64,000 bases of DNA from positions 186,001-250,000 of the forward strand of contig JBMOPB010000024.1 of the NCBI GenBank assembly GCA_049325055.1, given 5' to 3'. Positions 1 through 7,446 of this stretch are shown in pieces; positions within the stretch are counted from its first letter, which is position 1, and every line of letters begins with the position of its first letter. The notes beneath the pieces are model-generated. The model searched no databases and had not been told where the DNA came from. It worked only from the letters and a program-made list of their open reading frames with translations. Source of the stretch: BRHc4a sp049325055. GTDB taxonomy: Bacteria; Bacillota; Desulfotomaculia; Desulfotomaculales; Desulfocucumaceae. The translations under genes were made by a program, and so were the position numbers.

Positions 1-357
1 ATCAGATGCCATCCCGCCAAGGGAAAAAATATTTTACAGGAAATAAACCGCTACAGACGATATTCAGATATATTATATTACCATCATGAATTCTACAACG
101 GCCGGGGTTATCCCCGGGGGCTATCCGGGGACGATATCCCCCTTTTATCAAGGATAATATCAGTGGCGGACTCATATGAGGCCATGACCACGGATCGCCC
201 TTACAGAAAGGGACTTTCACACCGTGAGGCGGTTAACAGGCTTAAGATGGGCAAATCCACCCAATTTGACCCTGAAATTATCGAATCATTTCTCAGGGCT
301 ATAAAAAGCTTCTCAATCAATAATATATGTAACATCGAAACAAAAGTGGATTTATAG
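1..357 (+). CDS. HD-GYP domain protein, C-terminal part (5' end outside window)
   Basis: The reading frame is open from the first base and gives about 118 residues ending at a TAG. It contains HHEFYNGRGYPRGL, which matches the GYP half of HD-GYP domains, followed by a VADSYEAMTTDRPYR segment typical of the last helices of the family. HD-GYP proteins usually hydrolyse cyclic di-GMP; the HD metal ligands lie upstream of the window, so activity cannot be judged. A PilZ protein lies 750 bp downstream, so both a likely degrader and a receptor of c-di-GMP are encoded here. Any N-terminal sensor or receiver domain is not visible. The family call is firm and the substrate is inferred. Confidence 0.85.
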   Translation: MRCHPAKGKNILQEINRYRRYSDILYYHHEFYNGRGYPRGLSGDDIPLLSRIISVADSYEAMTTDRPYRKGLSHREAVNRLKMGKSTQFDPEIIESFLRAIKSFSINNICNIETKVDL

Positions 358-518
358 CTCCACCCCCGAAGTATGGTAACCATTATAACGCAAGAGGCAA
401 AGAACATCAGCACTAATGCGGCTGTAAAATAAAAATGCTTAGCTATAATAGAACAGTACAGTACCAATCACAACCTACAAAAAATAAATTTAGATATAAA
501 AATAATTATTAAAATACA

Positions 519-547
519 TTGACAATAATATTATCATTAGTTAGAAT
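519..547 (+). promoter_or_regulatory. Sigma-A type promoter
   Basis: TTGACA (519-524) is followed after exactly 17 bases by TAGAAT (542-547), a near-consensus vegetative promoter in an AT-rich gap. Transcription would start near 554, which places the ribosome site at 572-580 inside the transcript and favours the GTG start at 588 for the next gene. Confidence 0.7.
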
Positions 548-587
548 TAGCAGGTGGTGATCTTTTTTGCCGGAAAGGAGTGATAAT

Positions 588-893
588 GTGGCCTTTGAAG
601 TGTATAAACCCCGCGGTGAAAGACAAGAAAAAGCTCCTATCGTTTCTTTGTCTAAAACCTCAATAGTTCTCAACAATGTGGCCAGGGAAAGAATAGGGGC
701 CTCCAGGATTGAATTGGCATACGACAGGGATACCAAAACAATAAGAATCCGCGGCGTAAATGACGGGGGAATGGAGATTAAGAAAACCAAGGTCTTCGGC
801 AAAGGTTTCTTCAATCAATTCGGAATTAACAAAAGAGGTAAATTTGAGGCAAGATTCGAACCCGCGGAAAATTCGCTCTATGTCAAATTATAA
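588..893 (+). CDS. Small conserved hypothetical protein
   Basis: A 101-residue basic protein beginning MAFEVYKPRGERQEK. I chose GTG 588 because GGAAAGGAG at 572-580 lies seven bases upstream. An in-frame TTG at 567 exists, but its putative ribosome site would fall at the very start of the transcript predicted from the promoter at 519-547. The protein has no membrane segment and no cysteines. The segment PIVSLSKTSIVLNN followed by a short strand-rich region suggests a compact beta fold; I have the impression that similar small proteins occur in related Clostridia but cannot name a function. It is monocistronic, with a strong promoter before it and a terminator seven bases after the stop, which suggests appreciable expression. 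Confidence 0.75.
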   Translation: MAFEVYKPRGERQEKAPIVSLSKTSIVLNNVARERIGASRIELAYDRDTKTIRIRGVNDGGMEIKKTKVFGKGFFNQFGINKRGKFEARFEPAENSLYVKL

Positions 894-899
894 ATAAAG

Positions 900-923
900 T
901 CCCGCTAGAAGCGGGATTTTTAT
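900..923 (+). terminator. Rho-independent terminator
   Basis: TCCCGC (900-905) pairs with GCGGGA (911-916) around a five-base loop and is followed by a T-rich run. It lies directly after the small gene at 588-893. Confidence 0.85.
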
Positions 924-948
924 TATATCACAGGGTTATTCGATATTA

Positions 949-977
949 TTGAAATAAAGTCAACAACTATTTAAGAT
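949..977 (+). promoter_or_regulatory. Candidate sigma-A promoter for the PilZ gene
   Basis: TTGAAA (949-954) and TAAGAT (972-977) are separated by 17 bases. The predicted leader to the PilZ start codon would be about 125 bases; I see no recognisable riboswitch in it. The match is moderate and the region is AT-rich, so chance is possible. Confidence 0.35.
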
Positions 978-1110
978 TATTAATATTATAAATTCCAGAA
1001 TCCCCCATTTCATTCGCAGCGATTTTAAAGAAGGAGTAACAGCGGATCTGATAGAATTCTAACTATTAACGTTAAGGTTACATCTCATAACAACCAGGAG
1101 GCCGCTGAGT

Positions 1111-1767
1111 ATGGCTCCTTCTGTTCTTAAAGCCCGGCAGAAAATATATGTTTACAGGAATGACGGCAAAGATCAGTATTCATCGGTAATTGAAAGCATT
1201 AAAAACGATGAAATAACCATAGCCCTCCCTCTTTCACATTCATCACCTTTACAGGCCAGGGTGGGTGACTTACTGACCGTCAGGCTGCCGGGGGATGCCC
1301 ACTGCTTTGAATTCACCACCAAGGTGAAGGGTTTGAAAATTGACAACGTGCCCCTCTACGTTTTAAGCTACCCCTCTGAAATAAAGAGGGTTCAGCTCAG
1401 ACAGCATGTCCGCCTTGACGTCCTGCTGGACGTTGAGTACTGCCTGCCGCCCAAACCAAGCGAAAAGCAGCGGTATATAAAAGCCACCACACTGAATATA
1501 AGCGCAGGAGGCATGAAGCTTTCGGTACCGGAGCCTGTTTCTGAAGGATCTATCATAATGGTGAAATTTGACCTGACGGTCAAGGGAACGGCGCACAGCT
1601 TTCAACTGGAGTCAAAAGTAGTACGAGTTCAGGCTATTGAATATAAAAAAGATAAATTTTATCACATCGGGCTTCAGTTTACAAATATATCCAACTCACA
1701 AAAAGATATTATTTACCAGTTCATTTTCGGCAGAATGGCCGAGCTGAGACGGGAGGGCAAGGTTTAA
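1111..1767 (+). CDS. YcgR-like PilZ domain c-di-GMP receptor
   Basis: A 218-residue protein in two parts. Residues 1 to about 90 resemble the YcgR N-terminal (PilZN) domain. Residues about 92-210 form a PilZ domain with the c-di-GMP binding pattern: RVQLRQHVR gives the arginine pair, and NISAGGMKL matches the (D/N)xSxxG motif. Proteins of this design bind c-di-GMP and act on the flagellar motor or other surface machinery. The ATG at 1111 has CAGGAGG ending ten bases upstream. No flagellar gene is in the window; the tad pilus locus near 41-49 kb is another possible target, but that is speculation. Confidence 0.88.
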   Translation: MAPSVLKARQKIYVYRNDGKDQYSSVIESIKNDEITIALPLSHSSPLQARVGDLLTVRLPGDAHCFEFTTKVKGLKIDNVPLYVLSYPSEIKRVQLRQHVRLDVLLDVEYCLPPKPSEKQRYIKATTLNISAGGMKLSVPEPVSEGSIIMVKFDLTVKGTAHSFQLESKVVRVQAIEYKKDKFYHIGLQFTNISNSQKDIIYQFIFGRMAELRREGKV

Positions 1768-1780
1768 CCCCCACTTTCTT

Positions 1781-2401
1781 TTAGTCGATGTCGTACCTTA
1801 GCATTTTTGACACCTGGGATATTATGGTCTCCACGCCGACAACATTGAATCCCCCCTCGGGAATAATTATGTCGGCATGGTGTTTGGACGGCTCAACATA
1901 CATTTCATGCATGGGCTTGACGCTCTTTAAGTACTGGGTGAATACAACACCCAGGGTGCGGCCCCTTTCCTCGATATCCCTTTTAATCCTCCTGAGAAGC
2001 CTTATATCCGAGTCAGTCTGCACGAACACCTTCAGGTCAAACAATTTCCTCAACTCCGGGTAGTGTAAAATAAGTATCCCCTCCACCACGATAACATCTG
2101 CCGGGCCTACGGCAATCATTTCCTTCCTGCGGGTGTGGGTGGTAAAATCATATATGGGTAACTTGGCCTGCTCCCTGTTTTTCAGTTTCACCAGGGTCTC
2201 GGTCATAACGCCCACGTCTATTGAATCCGGGTGGTCAAAATTGAGATCTTTCCTGTCTCTGAAGGGAACGTTGCCCCTGTCCATGTAAAAACAGTCCTGT
2301 TCAATCATGACCGATCTGTCCAAAAACGCCCCGGCAACCGCCCTGGCCACTGTGGTTTTTCCGGAACCGGTTCCCCCGGCAATCCCTACCGCGATAGGCA
2401 A
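1781..2401 (-). CDS. udk: Uridine kinase
   Basis: Phosphorylates uridine and cytidine to their monophosphates in pyrimidine salvage. The P-loop GIAGGTGSGKTT lies at the N-terminus, followed by the IEQDCFYMDR and FDHPDS segments and the VVEGILIL strand typical of Udk. I chose TTG 2401: GGAGGAGGG stands seven bases upstream and the resulting 206 residues match the family's usual length of about 210. A longer reading from ATG 2467 has no ribosome site and begins right against a terminator hairpin. The convergent PilZ gene ends 13 bases from the stop. Confidence 0.9.
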   Translation of the reverse strand: MPIAVGIAGGTGSGKTTVARAVAGAFLDRSVMIEQDCFYMDRGNVPFRDRKDLNFDHPDSIDVGVMTETLVKLKNREQAKLPIYDFTTHTRRKEMIAVGPADVIVVEGILILHYPELRKLFDLKVFVQTDSDIRLLRRIKRDIEERGRTLGVVFTQYLKSVKPMHEMYVEPSKHHADIIIPEGGFNVVGVETIISQVSKMLRYDID

Positions 2402-2470
2402 ATGGTATCCCTCCTCCACATATTTATTTCTATAGAGTGGCTGATTTACCTCTTTGGTTTCGGTCATAAG

Positions 2471-2500
2471 AAAAAAACCATACCCGGCTACCGGTATGGT
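2471..2500 (-). terminator. Rho-independent terminator (minus strand)
   Basis: On the minus strand the arm starting ACCATACCGG pairs with CCGGGTATGGT (plus-strand span 2477-2500) and is followed by seven Ts. It ends the transcript of the hypothetical gene at 2549-2899 just before udk. Confidence 0.7.
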
Positions 2501-2548
2501 AAAACTGTGTCAGAATAACAATTATTAATTATGTTTTCATAAACATCT

Positions 2549-2899
2549 TTATCGGGGCCGCGCTCCTCCCTTTCTTCGCGGAGGGCTTACGTCAACAAAA
2601 AGGGGCTGCTGATGAACTTCTTTGCCAAACAGGTTTTGATAGCTGGTTCCCGGCCGCTTCTGCAGTTTGACAGCACGGTTGTAATTGATCCCGGTCATGA
2701 AGCAAATGTATCTCAACAAATCGTCATTGCCGGGAAATTTAAACTGCATGGCCCTGTGCCTGGTCAGCATTCCATGGTATGACGTAATTACTTCCAGGTC
2801 GGCCAGGGTCTTAAAGTCCTTTATTACACCCTCTTCATCGGAATAAACCACCCAGTCTCCAGAGGGAAGCGCCCACAAGTCATTCAATCCGCAATACAT
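2549..2899 (-). CDS. Hypothetical protein
   Basis: A 116-residue soluble protein that I do not recognise. It begins with a strand-rich segment (LWALPSGDWVVYSDEEG), has a central region rich in aromatic and basic residues, and ends in a proline/arginine-rich tail. There is no signal peptide, membrane segment or metal-binding cysteine pattern. The start is uncertain: GGGAGG directly abuts the ATG at 2899, so an in-frame TTG four codons downstream (2887) may be the true start. It stands alone, divergent from the NUDIX gene, and has its own terminator. Confidence 0.55.
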   Translation of the reverse strand: MYCGLNDLWALPSGDWVVYSDEEGVIKDFKTLADLEVITSYHGMLTRHRAMQFKFPGNDDLLRYICFMTGINYNRAVKLQKRPGTSYQNLFGKEVHQQPLFVDVSPPRRKGGARPR

Positions 2900-3042
2900 C
2901 CTCCCGGCTTGCTTTTAAATATATAATAATAGCGGTTAAAAACACCTGTCTACAATATGCTTATCACAAAAAATGACACACGCCTTAAAGGATAATAACA
3001 CTGCCTGGAAGTAATGTATAGATAAAAAATTGGAGGTTTTTC

Positions 3043-3705
3043 ATGCGGCATATATACGAACGTTTAGCCGGCCGCCGCCCGGCCATAGTGGACGATTCAG
3101 CCCACCTGGTCTCGGCGGTCCTTGTTCCACTGGTTGAAAAAGAGGGAAGGTGCCATATACTTTTCGAAGTCAGGTCAAAGGACCTTAAAAGACAGCCCGG
3201 CGAAATATGCTTTCCCGGCGGAAAGGTGGAAAAATCCGAGCAGCCGGACCCGCTGACCGCAGCAATGCGGGAAACCACCGAGGAACTGGGAATTTCGCAA
3301 AAGGACATAGAAATAATAGGCCCCCTCGACATACTGGTAACTCCCTTAAGCGCCCTGATCTACCCCTTTGCCGGTAAAATAAACGCCGCCAATATAAAAC
3401 CAAACCCCCTGGAGGTGGACGAGATCTTCACGGTGCCCGTGGACTTCTTCCTTACCAATCCGCCTTTCGTTACATGCGTTGATGTAGCCACCAGGTACGG
3501 GCCGGATTTCCCCCTGGAAAAGGTTCCGCCCATATACAAGGAGGGATGGCAGGTCAGGACCTCCTACCCCATGTATTTTTACGAGTATGATAAATATTTT
3601 ATCTGGGGGCTTACCGGGAAAATATTATATAATTTTCTTAATATCTGCTGGCCCGAACACCCTGTTTTCAAAAAACCCTATAAGAAATGGAATAATACCT
3701 TATAA
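3043..3705 (+). CDS. NUDIX hydrolase, CoA pyrophosphatase (NudL) type
   Basis: A 220-residue protein. Residues about 50-80 hold the NUDIX box in the form GGKVEKSEQPDPLTAAMRET followed by TEELG, with the catalytic glutamates in place. It is preceded by LKRQPGEICFPGG, the UPF0035-type lead-in found in enzymes that cleave coenzyme A or acyl-CoA to phosphopantetheine and 3',5'-ADP. The ATG at 3043 follows TTGGAGG with suitable spacing. It is followed after 27 bases by a YdjM-like membrane protein, so the two may be co-transcribed. Substrate is inferred from family resemblance only. Confidence 0.82.
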   Translation: MRHIYERLAGRRPAIVDDSAHLVSAVLVPLVEKEGRCHILFEVRSKDLKRQPGEICFPGGKVEKSEQPDPLTAAMRETTEELGISQKDIEIIGPLDILVTPLSALIYPFAGKINAANIKPNPLEVDEIFTVPVDFFLTNPPFVTCVDVATRYGPDFPLEKVPPIYKEGWQVRTSYPMYFYEYDKYFIWGLTGKILYNFLNICWPEHPVFKKPYKKWNNTL

Positions 3706-3732
3706 CCAGCCAGTTAAATGGGGGGGGTAAAA

Positions 3733-4629
3733 TTGGACAACATCACCCATGCCCTTATAGGACTTACAGCCAACAGCCTTCTCAAGGAAAAAAACAAAAC
3801 CACATTCTGGATCAGCCTCATATCGTCGGAACTTCCCGACATTGACATACTTTACAGGCTAAAAAGTTCCGCGGAATATATGCTTAACCACAGGGGGTTC
3901 AGCCACTCTCTGCCCGGCCTTTTCCTTATGGCCGGCATAGTCACCCTTGTGGCGGGACTGCTATCCCCCGGGGCCGACAGGAAAAAAATATTTCTATTGT
4001 CCTCTTTTTGCCTTATCCTGCATGTTGCCTTTGATGTATTCACATCCTGGGGAACACAGCTTTTTTTCCCCATCTGGGACAGGTGGTTTTACCTGGATTT
4101 CGTTCCCATTATAGACCTGGTAATAATAATAATCGCCGCCGCCGCACTAATTGCCGGCAGGCTGGCACCCGGACGCCGGCGGATTATCTCCCTGGCAGGA
4201 ACATTGCTGATAATTCTTTTTTTACTGGGGAGATTTGCCGGCCATGAATACCTGGTCAACAAGTACCAGGCCCTTTACCTGCACGCCAGGGTTTCGGTAA
4301 TGGCCGGTTTTTCACCCTTGGACTGGAAGGTTATAGTGGAGAAAGAGGACCAGCTGTTGTCGGGAAAGGTCAGCCTGATAGAAAAAGAGTCCCCGGAACT
4401 TGGTGTAACCCCGGTGGCCCGGCAGGATGCCGGAAGATACATGTCAAACCCGCAGTTCTACAGGGTTGTAAACTTCTTCAGGTACCCCGTTTATACCGTG
4501 AAAGAATTTAATGACGGAAAGATACTGGTCATTAATGACCTCTATTACGGATTCCGCCAGGTGATGTTCCCGCTGGACGAAAACTACAATATAGCCGGGC
4601 GCCCCCTGCGGTCAAAAACGCTTTATTGA
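3733..4629 (+). CDS. YdjM-family membrane-bound metal-dependent hydrolase
   Basis: A 298-residue membrane protein. The N-terminus MDNITHALIGL and the following SELPDIDILY and HRGFSHS segments are the conserved histidine/aspartate motifs of the YdjM (DUF457) family, predicted zinc-dependent and membrane-bound. Three to four hydrophobic helices follow (about residues 60-170), then a long soluble C-terminal domain. I chose TTG 3733 because a run of seven Gs lies five bases upstream and the protein then starts at the family's conserved beginning; ATG 3718 has no ribosome site. The biochemical function of the family is not settled. Confidence 0.8.
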   Translation: MDNITHALIGLTANSLLKEKNKTTFWISLISSELPDIDILYRLKSSAEYMLNHRGFSHSLPGLFLMAGIVTLVAGLLSPGADRKKIFLLSSFCLILHVAFDVFTSWGTQLFFPIWDRWFYLDFVPIIDLVIIIIAAAALIAGRLAPGRRRIISLAGTLLIILFLLGRFAGHEYLVNKYQALYLHARVSVMAGFSPLDWKVIVEKEDQLLSGKVSLIEKESPELGVTPVARQDAGRYMSNPQFYRVVNFFRYPVYTVKEFNDGKILVINDLYYGFRQVMFPLDENYNIAGRPLRSKTLY

Positions 4630-4659
4630 TAAGCCTTATTATTTACCGGGAGAAAAAAC

Positions 4660-4824
4660 ATGAAAGACAAAAAGCAGGAAAAAGACCAGAACAAGGACCT
4701 TACACTGGAGCAGTTGATAGAAAAGCTTAAGGAGAACCTCCTGGTGGAAGGAGCCAAAAAAACCAGCGCCGATGATATAGCAGGGGTATTGAAAAATTGG
4801 CTGAGAGAGGACAAGAGGCACTAA
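4660..4824 (+). CDS. Small charged hypothetical protein
   Basis: A 54-residue, very lysine/glutamate-rich protein from ATG 4660 to TAA 4824 with CCGGGAG nine bases upstream. After a charged 14-residue lead it has two predicted helices (TLEQLIEKLKENLL and a second including DIAGVLKNWLRE). It follows the YdjM-like gene by 30 bases and ends just before the repeats that flank the transposase. I do not recognise it; the ribosome site and operon-like spacing support it as real. Confidence 0.5.
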   Translation: MKDKKQEKDQNKDLTLEQLIEKLKENLLVEGAKKTSADDIAGVLKNWLREDKRH

Positions 4825-4872
4825 AAAACCGATTTCCAGTGTCATGTCATGATGTCATGTGATGTCACGTGA

Positions 4873-4912
4873 TGTCACGGGGACGGTTCTTGGATGTCAC
4901 GGGGACGGTTCT
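4873..4912. repeat. Left REP-like repeats of the transposase unit (two tandem copies)
   Basis: Two identical 18-base copies of TGTCACGGGGACGGTTCT lie at 4873-4890 and 4895-4912. The perfect reverse complement lies at 5748-5765, on the other side of the transposase gene. Just upstream (4838-4872) the sequence is a short stutter of ATGTCA-type units. Confidence 0.85.
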
Positions 4913-5691
4913 TTTGACACTGCAACTTTCCTCACAAACTCCCTGTTTAACCCCAGAATATGTGCTATACTCCTCCTTGACAGATTTGTTTTTTCAAGCA
5001 GAAACCTTATCAGTTCCTGCGCCACCTGTCTCTTATCGGTCTGCTTCAAGTCCTCTAAACCTATATTTCGGTCACTAAGATAGGTTTTGATATATTCTTC
5101 CACTGTTTTCTCATCTACTTCCCTGTCATCGGCCACATCAATGAGTGAATAATTGCTAGTTTCATGATTAAACTCTGCAAATGCCTTAATAGCGGCATTA
5201 TTATCCTCCGAAATCATCTGTAATACGTCGTTAGTATCGGTAGCTTTTGCCTTTCCACTTATATATTCCCCGTAACTGCTCCAACAGTATCCATCGATAG
5301 AGGATAATCCGGCTTTCAAGGGGTTTTGATGGATATACCTTATAGCTGATAAAAGATAAATATCATCTTCTATATTTTCGCTTTTATACCTGTCTTGAAA
5401 TACATGACCTATACGCTTATACTTCTTGTTAAAATAAAAAGCATAGCTTGTTGCTACCCTTTTTATTGTACGTGAGATGTTATCGCTGCCTTCCTTTACC
5501 ATCAGGTGTATGTGGTTATCCATCACACAAAAAGCGTAAATGTAAAAGGCGCCATTCATTTTCTTGTCTGTCAGTATATCTATTATTTTATTTTTGTCGT
5601 CCTCATCTATGAATATATTTTGCCTATCGTTTCCTCTTAGCATTACGTGATATACCTGGCTTCGGCTAAACACTCTTGCATGTCTTGGCAT
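4897..5691 (-). CDS. REP-associated tyrosine (Y1, IS200-like) transposase
   Basis: A 264-residue protein with the RAYT/TnpREP layout: residues 1-25 include PRHARVFSRSQVYHVMLRGN; the HUH metal motif is in CVMDNHIHLMV; the catalytic tyrosine region is in RVATSYAFYFNKKYKRIGHVF; and IRYIHQNPLKAG is the family signature. The C-terminal third is helical and may bind DNA. Enzymes of this family nick and join single-stranded DNA at short palindromic repeats; the inverted repeats at 4873-4912 and 5748-5765 fit that partner role. The gene appears intact, and its 3' end runs into one left repeat. Confidence 0.9.
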   Translation of the reverse strand: MPRHARVFSRSQVYHVMLRGNDRQNIFIDEDDKNKIIDILTDKKMNGAFYIYAFCVMDNHIHLMVKEGSDNISRTIKRVATSYAFYFNKKYKRIGHVFQDRYKSENIEDDIYLLSAIRYIHQNPLKAGLSSIDGYCWSSYGEYISGKAKATDTNDVLQMISEDNNAAIKAFAEFNHETSNYSLIDVADDREVDEKTVEEYIKTYLSDRNIGLEDLKQTDKRQVAQELIRFLLEKTNLSRRSIAHILGLNREFVRKVAVSKEPSP

Positions 5692-5747
5692 ATAATACCA
5701 CGCTCCCCACGAGATAATGTTACCACTGAAATCCCAGCGATGCCAAG

Positions 5748-5765
5748 AGAACCGTCCCCGTGACA
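5748..5765. repeat. Right inverted repeat of the transposase unit
   Basis: Eighteen bases beginning AGAACCGTCCCC that are the exact reverse complement of the left copies at 4873-4890 and 4895-4912. The unit from 4873 to 5765 is therefore bounded like a REP-associated transposase element. Confidence 0.85.
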
Positions 5766-5769
5766 GGTG

Positions 5770-6339
5770 CTAAAACCAGTAATCCGGATACTTGCGCTGG
5801 CTGGACAGATTGTTAACCAGCACAGCGATGATCACCAGGCATATCACCCCTATCCCTACCGGGGAAATTATAAACTCCGCACCCTGGCCGTTGTATATTG
5901 CCACAAAGGCGGTGGCCCCCCCGGGAGGATGAAGTGTATGCGTAACGGTCATGGCCAGAATTGCCAGTGTCACCCCCAGGGCGATGGACCACCAAGTTGC
6001 CCCCAGCAAGTGGTAGGCAGCCACACCCACCATGGCCGATATAAGGTGTCCGCCGATGACGTTTCTGGGCTGTGCCATGGGCACGTGGCAGGCGGCATAC
6101 AGCAGCACCGCACTGGCCCCGAATGAAGGAAACAAAAGAGGAAGATTATAATGGGCCGCCAAAAAGCCCACCAGGCCTATACCAAAAAGGCTGCCGGTTG
6201 CGGTCACCAGTAAATTTGACCATGAAACAGCGGGCAGGTCCTGACATCTTCCGCCCTTCATCTTGCACAGATACGTCTTTACATACCGCTCCCGGTACTG
6301 ACGGGATTCATCAGCTTCCTTTGTTACTGTCCGTTCCAT
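5770..6339 (-). CDS. HPP family integral membrane protein
   Basis: A 189-residue protein with a charged, soluble first 50 residues and then four hydrophobic segments. It contains LLFPSFGASAVLLY, PRNVIGGHLISA and HTLHPPGGATAFVA, the last carrying the HPP signature. Members of this family in other organisms have been linked to nitrite transport, but most are uncharacterised. I chose ATG 6339, with GGGGAGTG about ten bases upstream; an in-frame reading to 6417 would add a cysteine-rich leader with no support. It is divergent from the response regulator at 6566. Confidence 0.8.
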   Translation of the reverse strand: MERTVTKEADESRQYRERYVKTYLCKMKGGRCQDLPAVSWSNLLVTATGSLFGIGLVGFLAAHYNLPLLFPSFGASAVLLYAACHVPMAQPRNVIGGHLISAMVGVAAYHLLGATWWSIALGVTLAILAMTVTHTLHPPGGATAFVAIYNGQGAEFIISPVGIGVICLVIIAVLVNNLSSQRKYPDYWF

Positions 6340-6500
6340 TTTGTTTTTACACTCCCCGGCATTTCCTGTTTTTATTTTATACCTTGAACAACCACCGGGG
6401 CTACAACAAAATGTCACAGTTTGAGTGTGATATTCGTCACAGGCAGGCTTCCGGCCCTGTTAAAAACTTTACTTAGAATTAAAACAACAATAAATAATTC

Positions 6501-6528
6501 TTAACATGGTTTTTGTGGACCTTTAACA
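6501..6528 (+). promoter_or_regulatory. Pho-box-like triple direct repeat
   Basis: TTAACA (6501-6506), TTTGTG (6512-6517) and TTAACA (6523-6528) are spaced by five bases each, giving an 11-base period. This is the arrangement of PhoP boxes in Bacillus (TT(A/T/C)ACA-like hexamers). It lies 38 bases before the OmpR-type regulator, with a possible -10 element TATATT at 6536-6541, and so suggests autoregulation. Confidence 0.5.
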
Positions 6529-6565
6529 TTTTTTTTATATTGTTTGGAATGGAGGGATCGTCCAC

Positions 6566-7273
6566 ATGCCCACTGTGCTGGTGGTAGATGACGAAGAAAA
6601 TATTGTCCAGTTGATTAAATATAACCTGGATAAGGAAAACTACCGGGTCATGACGGCTGCGGACGGTACCACCGGGCTGGCCATGGCCACGGTGAACCTG
6701 CCTGACCTGATAATACTGGATATAATGCTGCCCGGCAGGGACGGACTGGATGTGTGCCGCTCACTGAAAGCCAATCCGCAAACGGCGCCGATACCCATAA
6801 TAATGCTGAGCGCCAGGGGTGAGGATATAGACAAAATACTTGGGCTTGAAATGGGTGCCGACGACTACGTCACCAAGCCCTTCAGCCCCCGTGAGCTTAT
6901 AGCCCGGGTAAAGGCAGCCCTGCGGCGTATGGACTATAAAAAAGGTGCCTCCCAACCCGGGTTTTATAAAGAATTACATTTTAAAAACCTTGTCATCAGG
7001 CCTGAAAAATATGAGGTGGAGCTGAACGAAAACAAGCTGAACCTGTCTCCCAAAGAGTTTGAAATACTTGAAATACTTGCTTCCAGCCCGGGCCGTGTTT
7101 TCAGCAGGGACCTGCTGCTGGAAAAAGTGTGGGGTTTCAACGAACTCAGGGAAACACGGACGGTGGATGTTCACATAAGGTACCTGCGGCAAAAAATAGA
7201 GGAAGACCCGGCCAGACCGGTTTACATAGAGACGGTGCGCGGAATAGGGTACAGGTTCAGCGATAGAATATAG
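6566..7273 (+). CDS. OmpR/PhoB-family response regulator
   Basis: A 235-residue regulator. Residues 1-120 form the receiver domain with the acidic pair in VVDDEE, the phospho-acceptor aspartate in LIILDIMLPG and the lysine in DDYVTKPFS. Residues about 135-233 form a winged-helix DNA-binding domain ending TVRGIGYRF. The length and sequence are close to PhoP/PhoB of Firmicutes. There is no partner kinase next to it: upstream is an HPP protein on the other strand, downstream a terminator and then a convergent S-layer-domain gene. The repeat at 6501-6528 resembles its own likely operator. Confidence 0.9.
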   Translation: MPTVLVVDDEENIVQLIKYNLDKENYRVMTAADGTTGLAMATVNLPDLIILDIMLPGRDGLDVCRSLKANPQTAPIPIIMLSARGEDIDKILGLEMGADDYVTKPFSPRELIARVKAALRRMDYKKGASQPGFYKELHFKNLVIRPEKYEVELNENKLNLSPKEFEILEILASSPGRVFSRDLLLEKVWGFNELRETRTVDVHIRYLRQKIEEDPARPVYIETVRGIGYRFSDRI

Positions 7274-7304
7274 GCCTTCGGAAAATGAGACCGAAGGCTT
7301 TTTT
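7274..7304 (+). terminator. Rho-independent terminator
   Basis: GCCTTCGG (7274-7281) pairs with CCGAAGGC (7291-7298), followed by six Ts. It starts right after the regulator's stop codon. Confidence 0.9.
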
Positions 7305-7446
7305 CTACATAGCCATGAAATTATGCCGGAAGGAATTTCTGTATAATATTTCCTGGCTGCACACGGGGGTTTCAAGGGGGTGTGGCCCCTTGCTTTAGTG
7401 CGGGGTAATGACGCGATACGTCCGATGGGGCGGCAGCCCCTTTTAT

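Noticed and set aside
2402..2467. Upstream extension of uridine kinase to ATG 2467
   Set aside because: No ribosome site precedes that ATG and it adjoins a terminator hairpin; TTG 2401 has a strong site and gives the normal family length.
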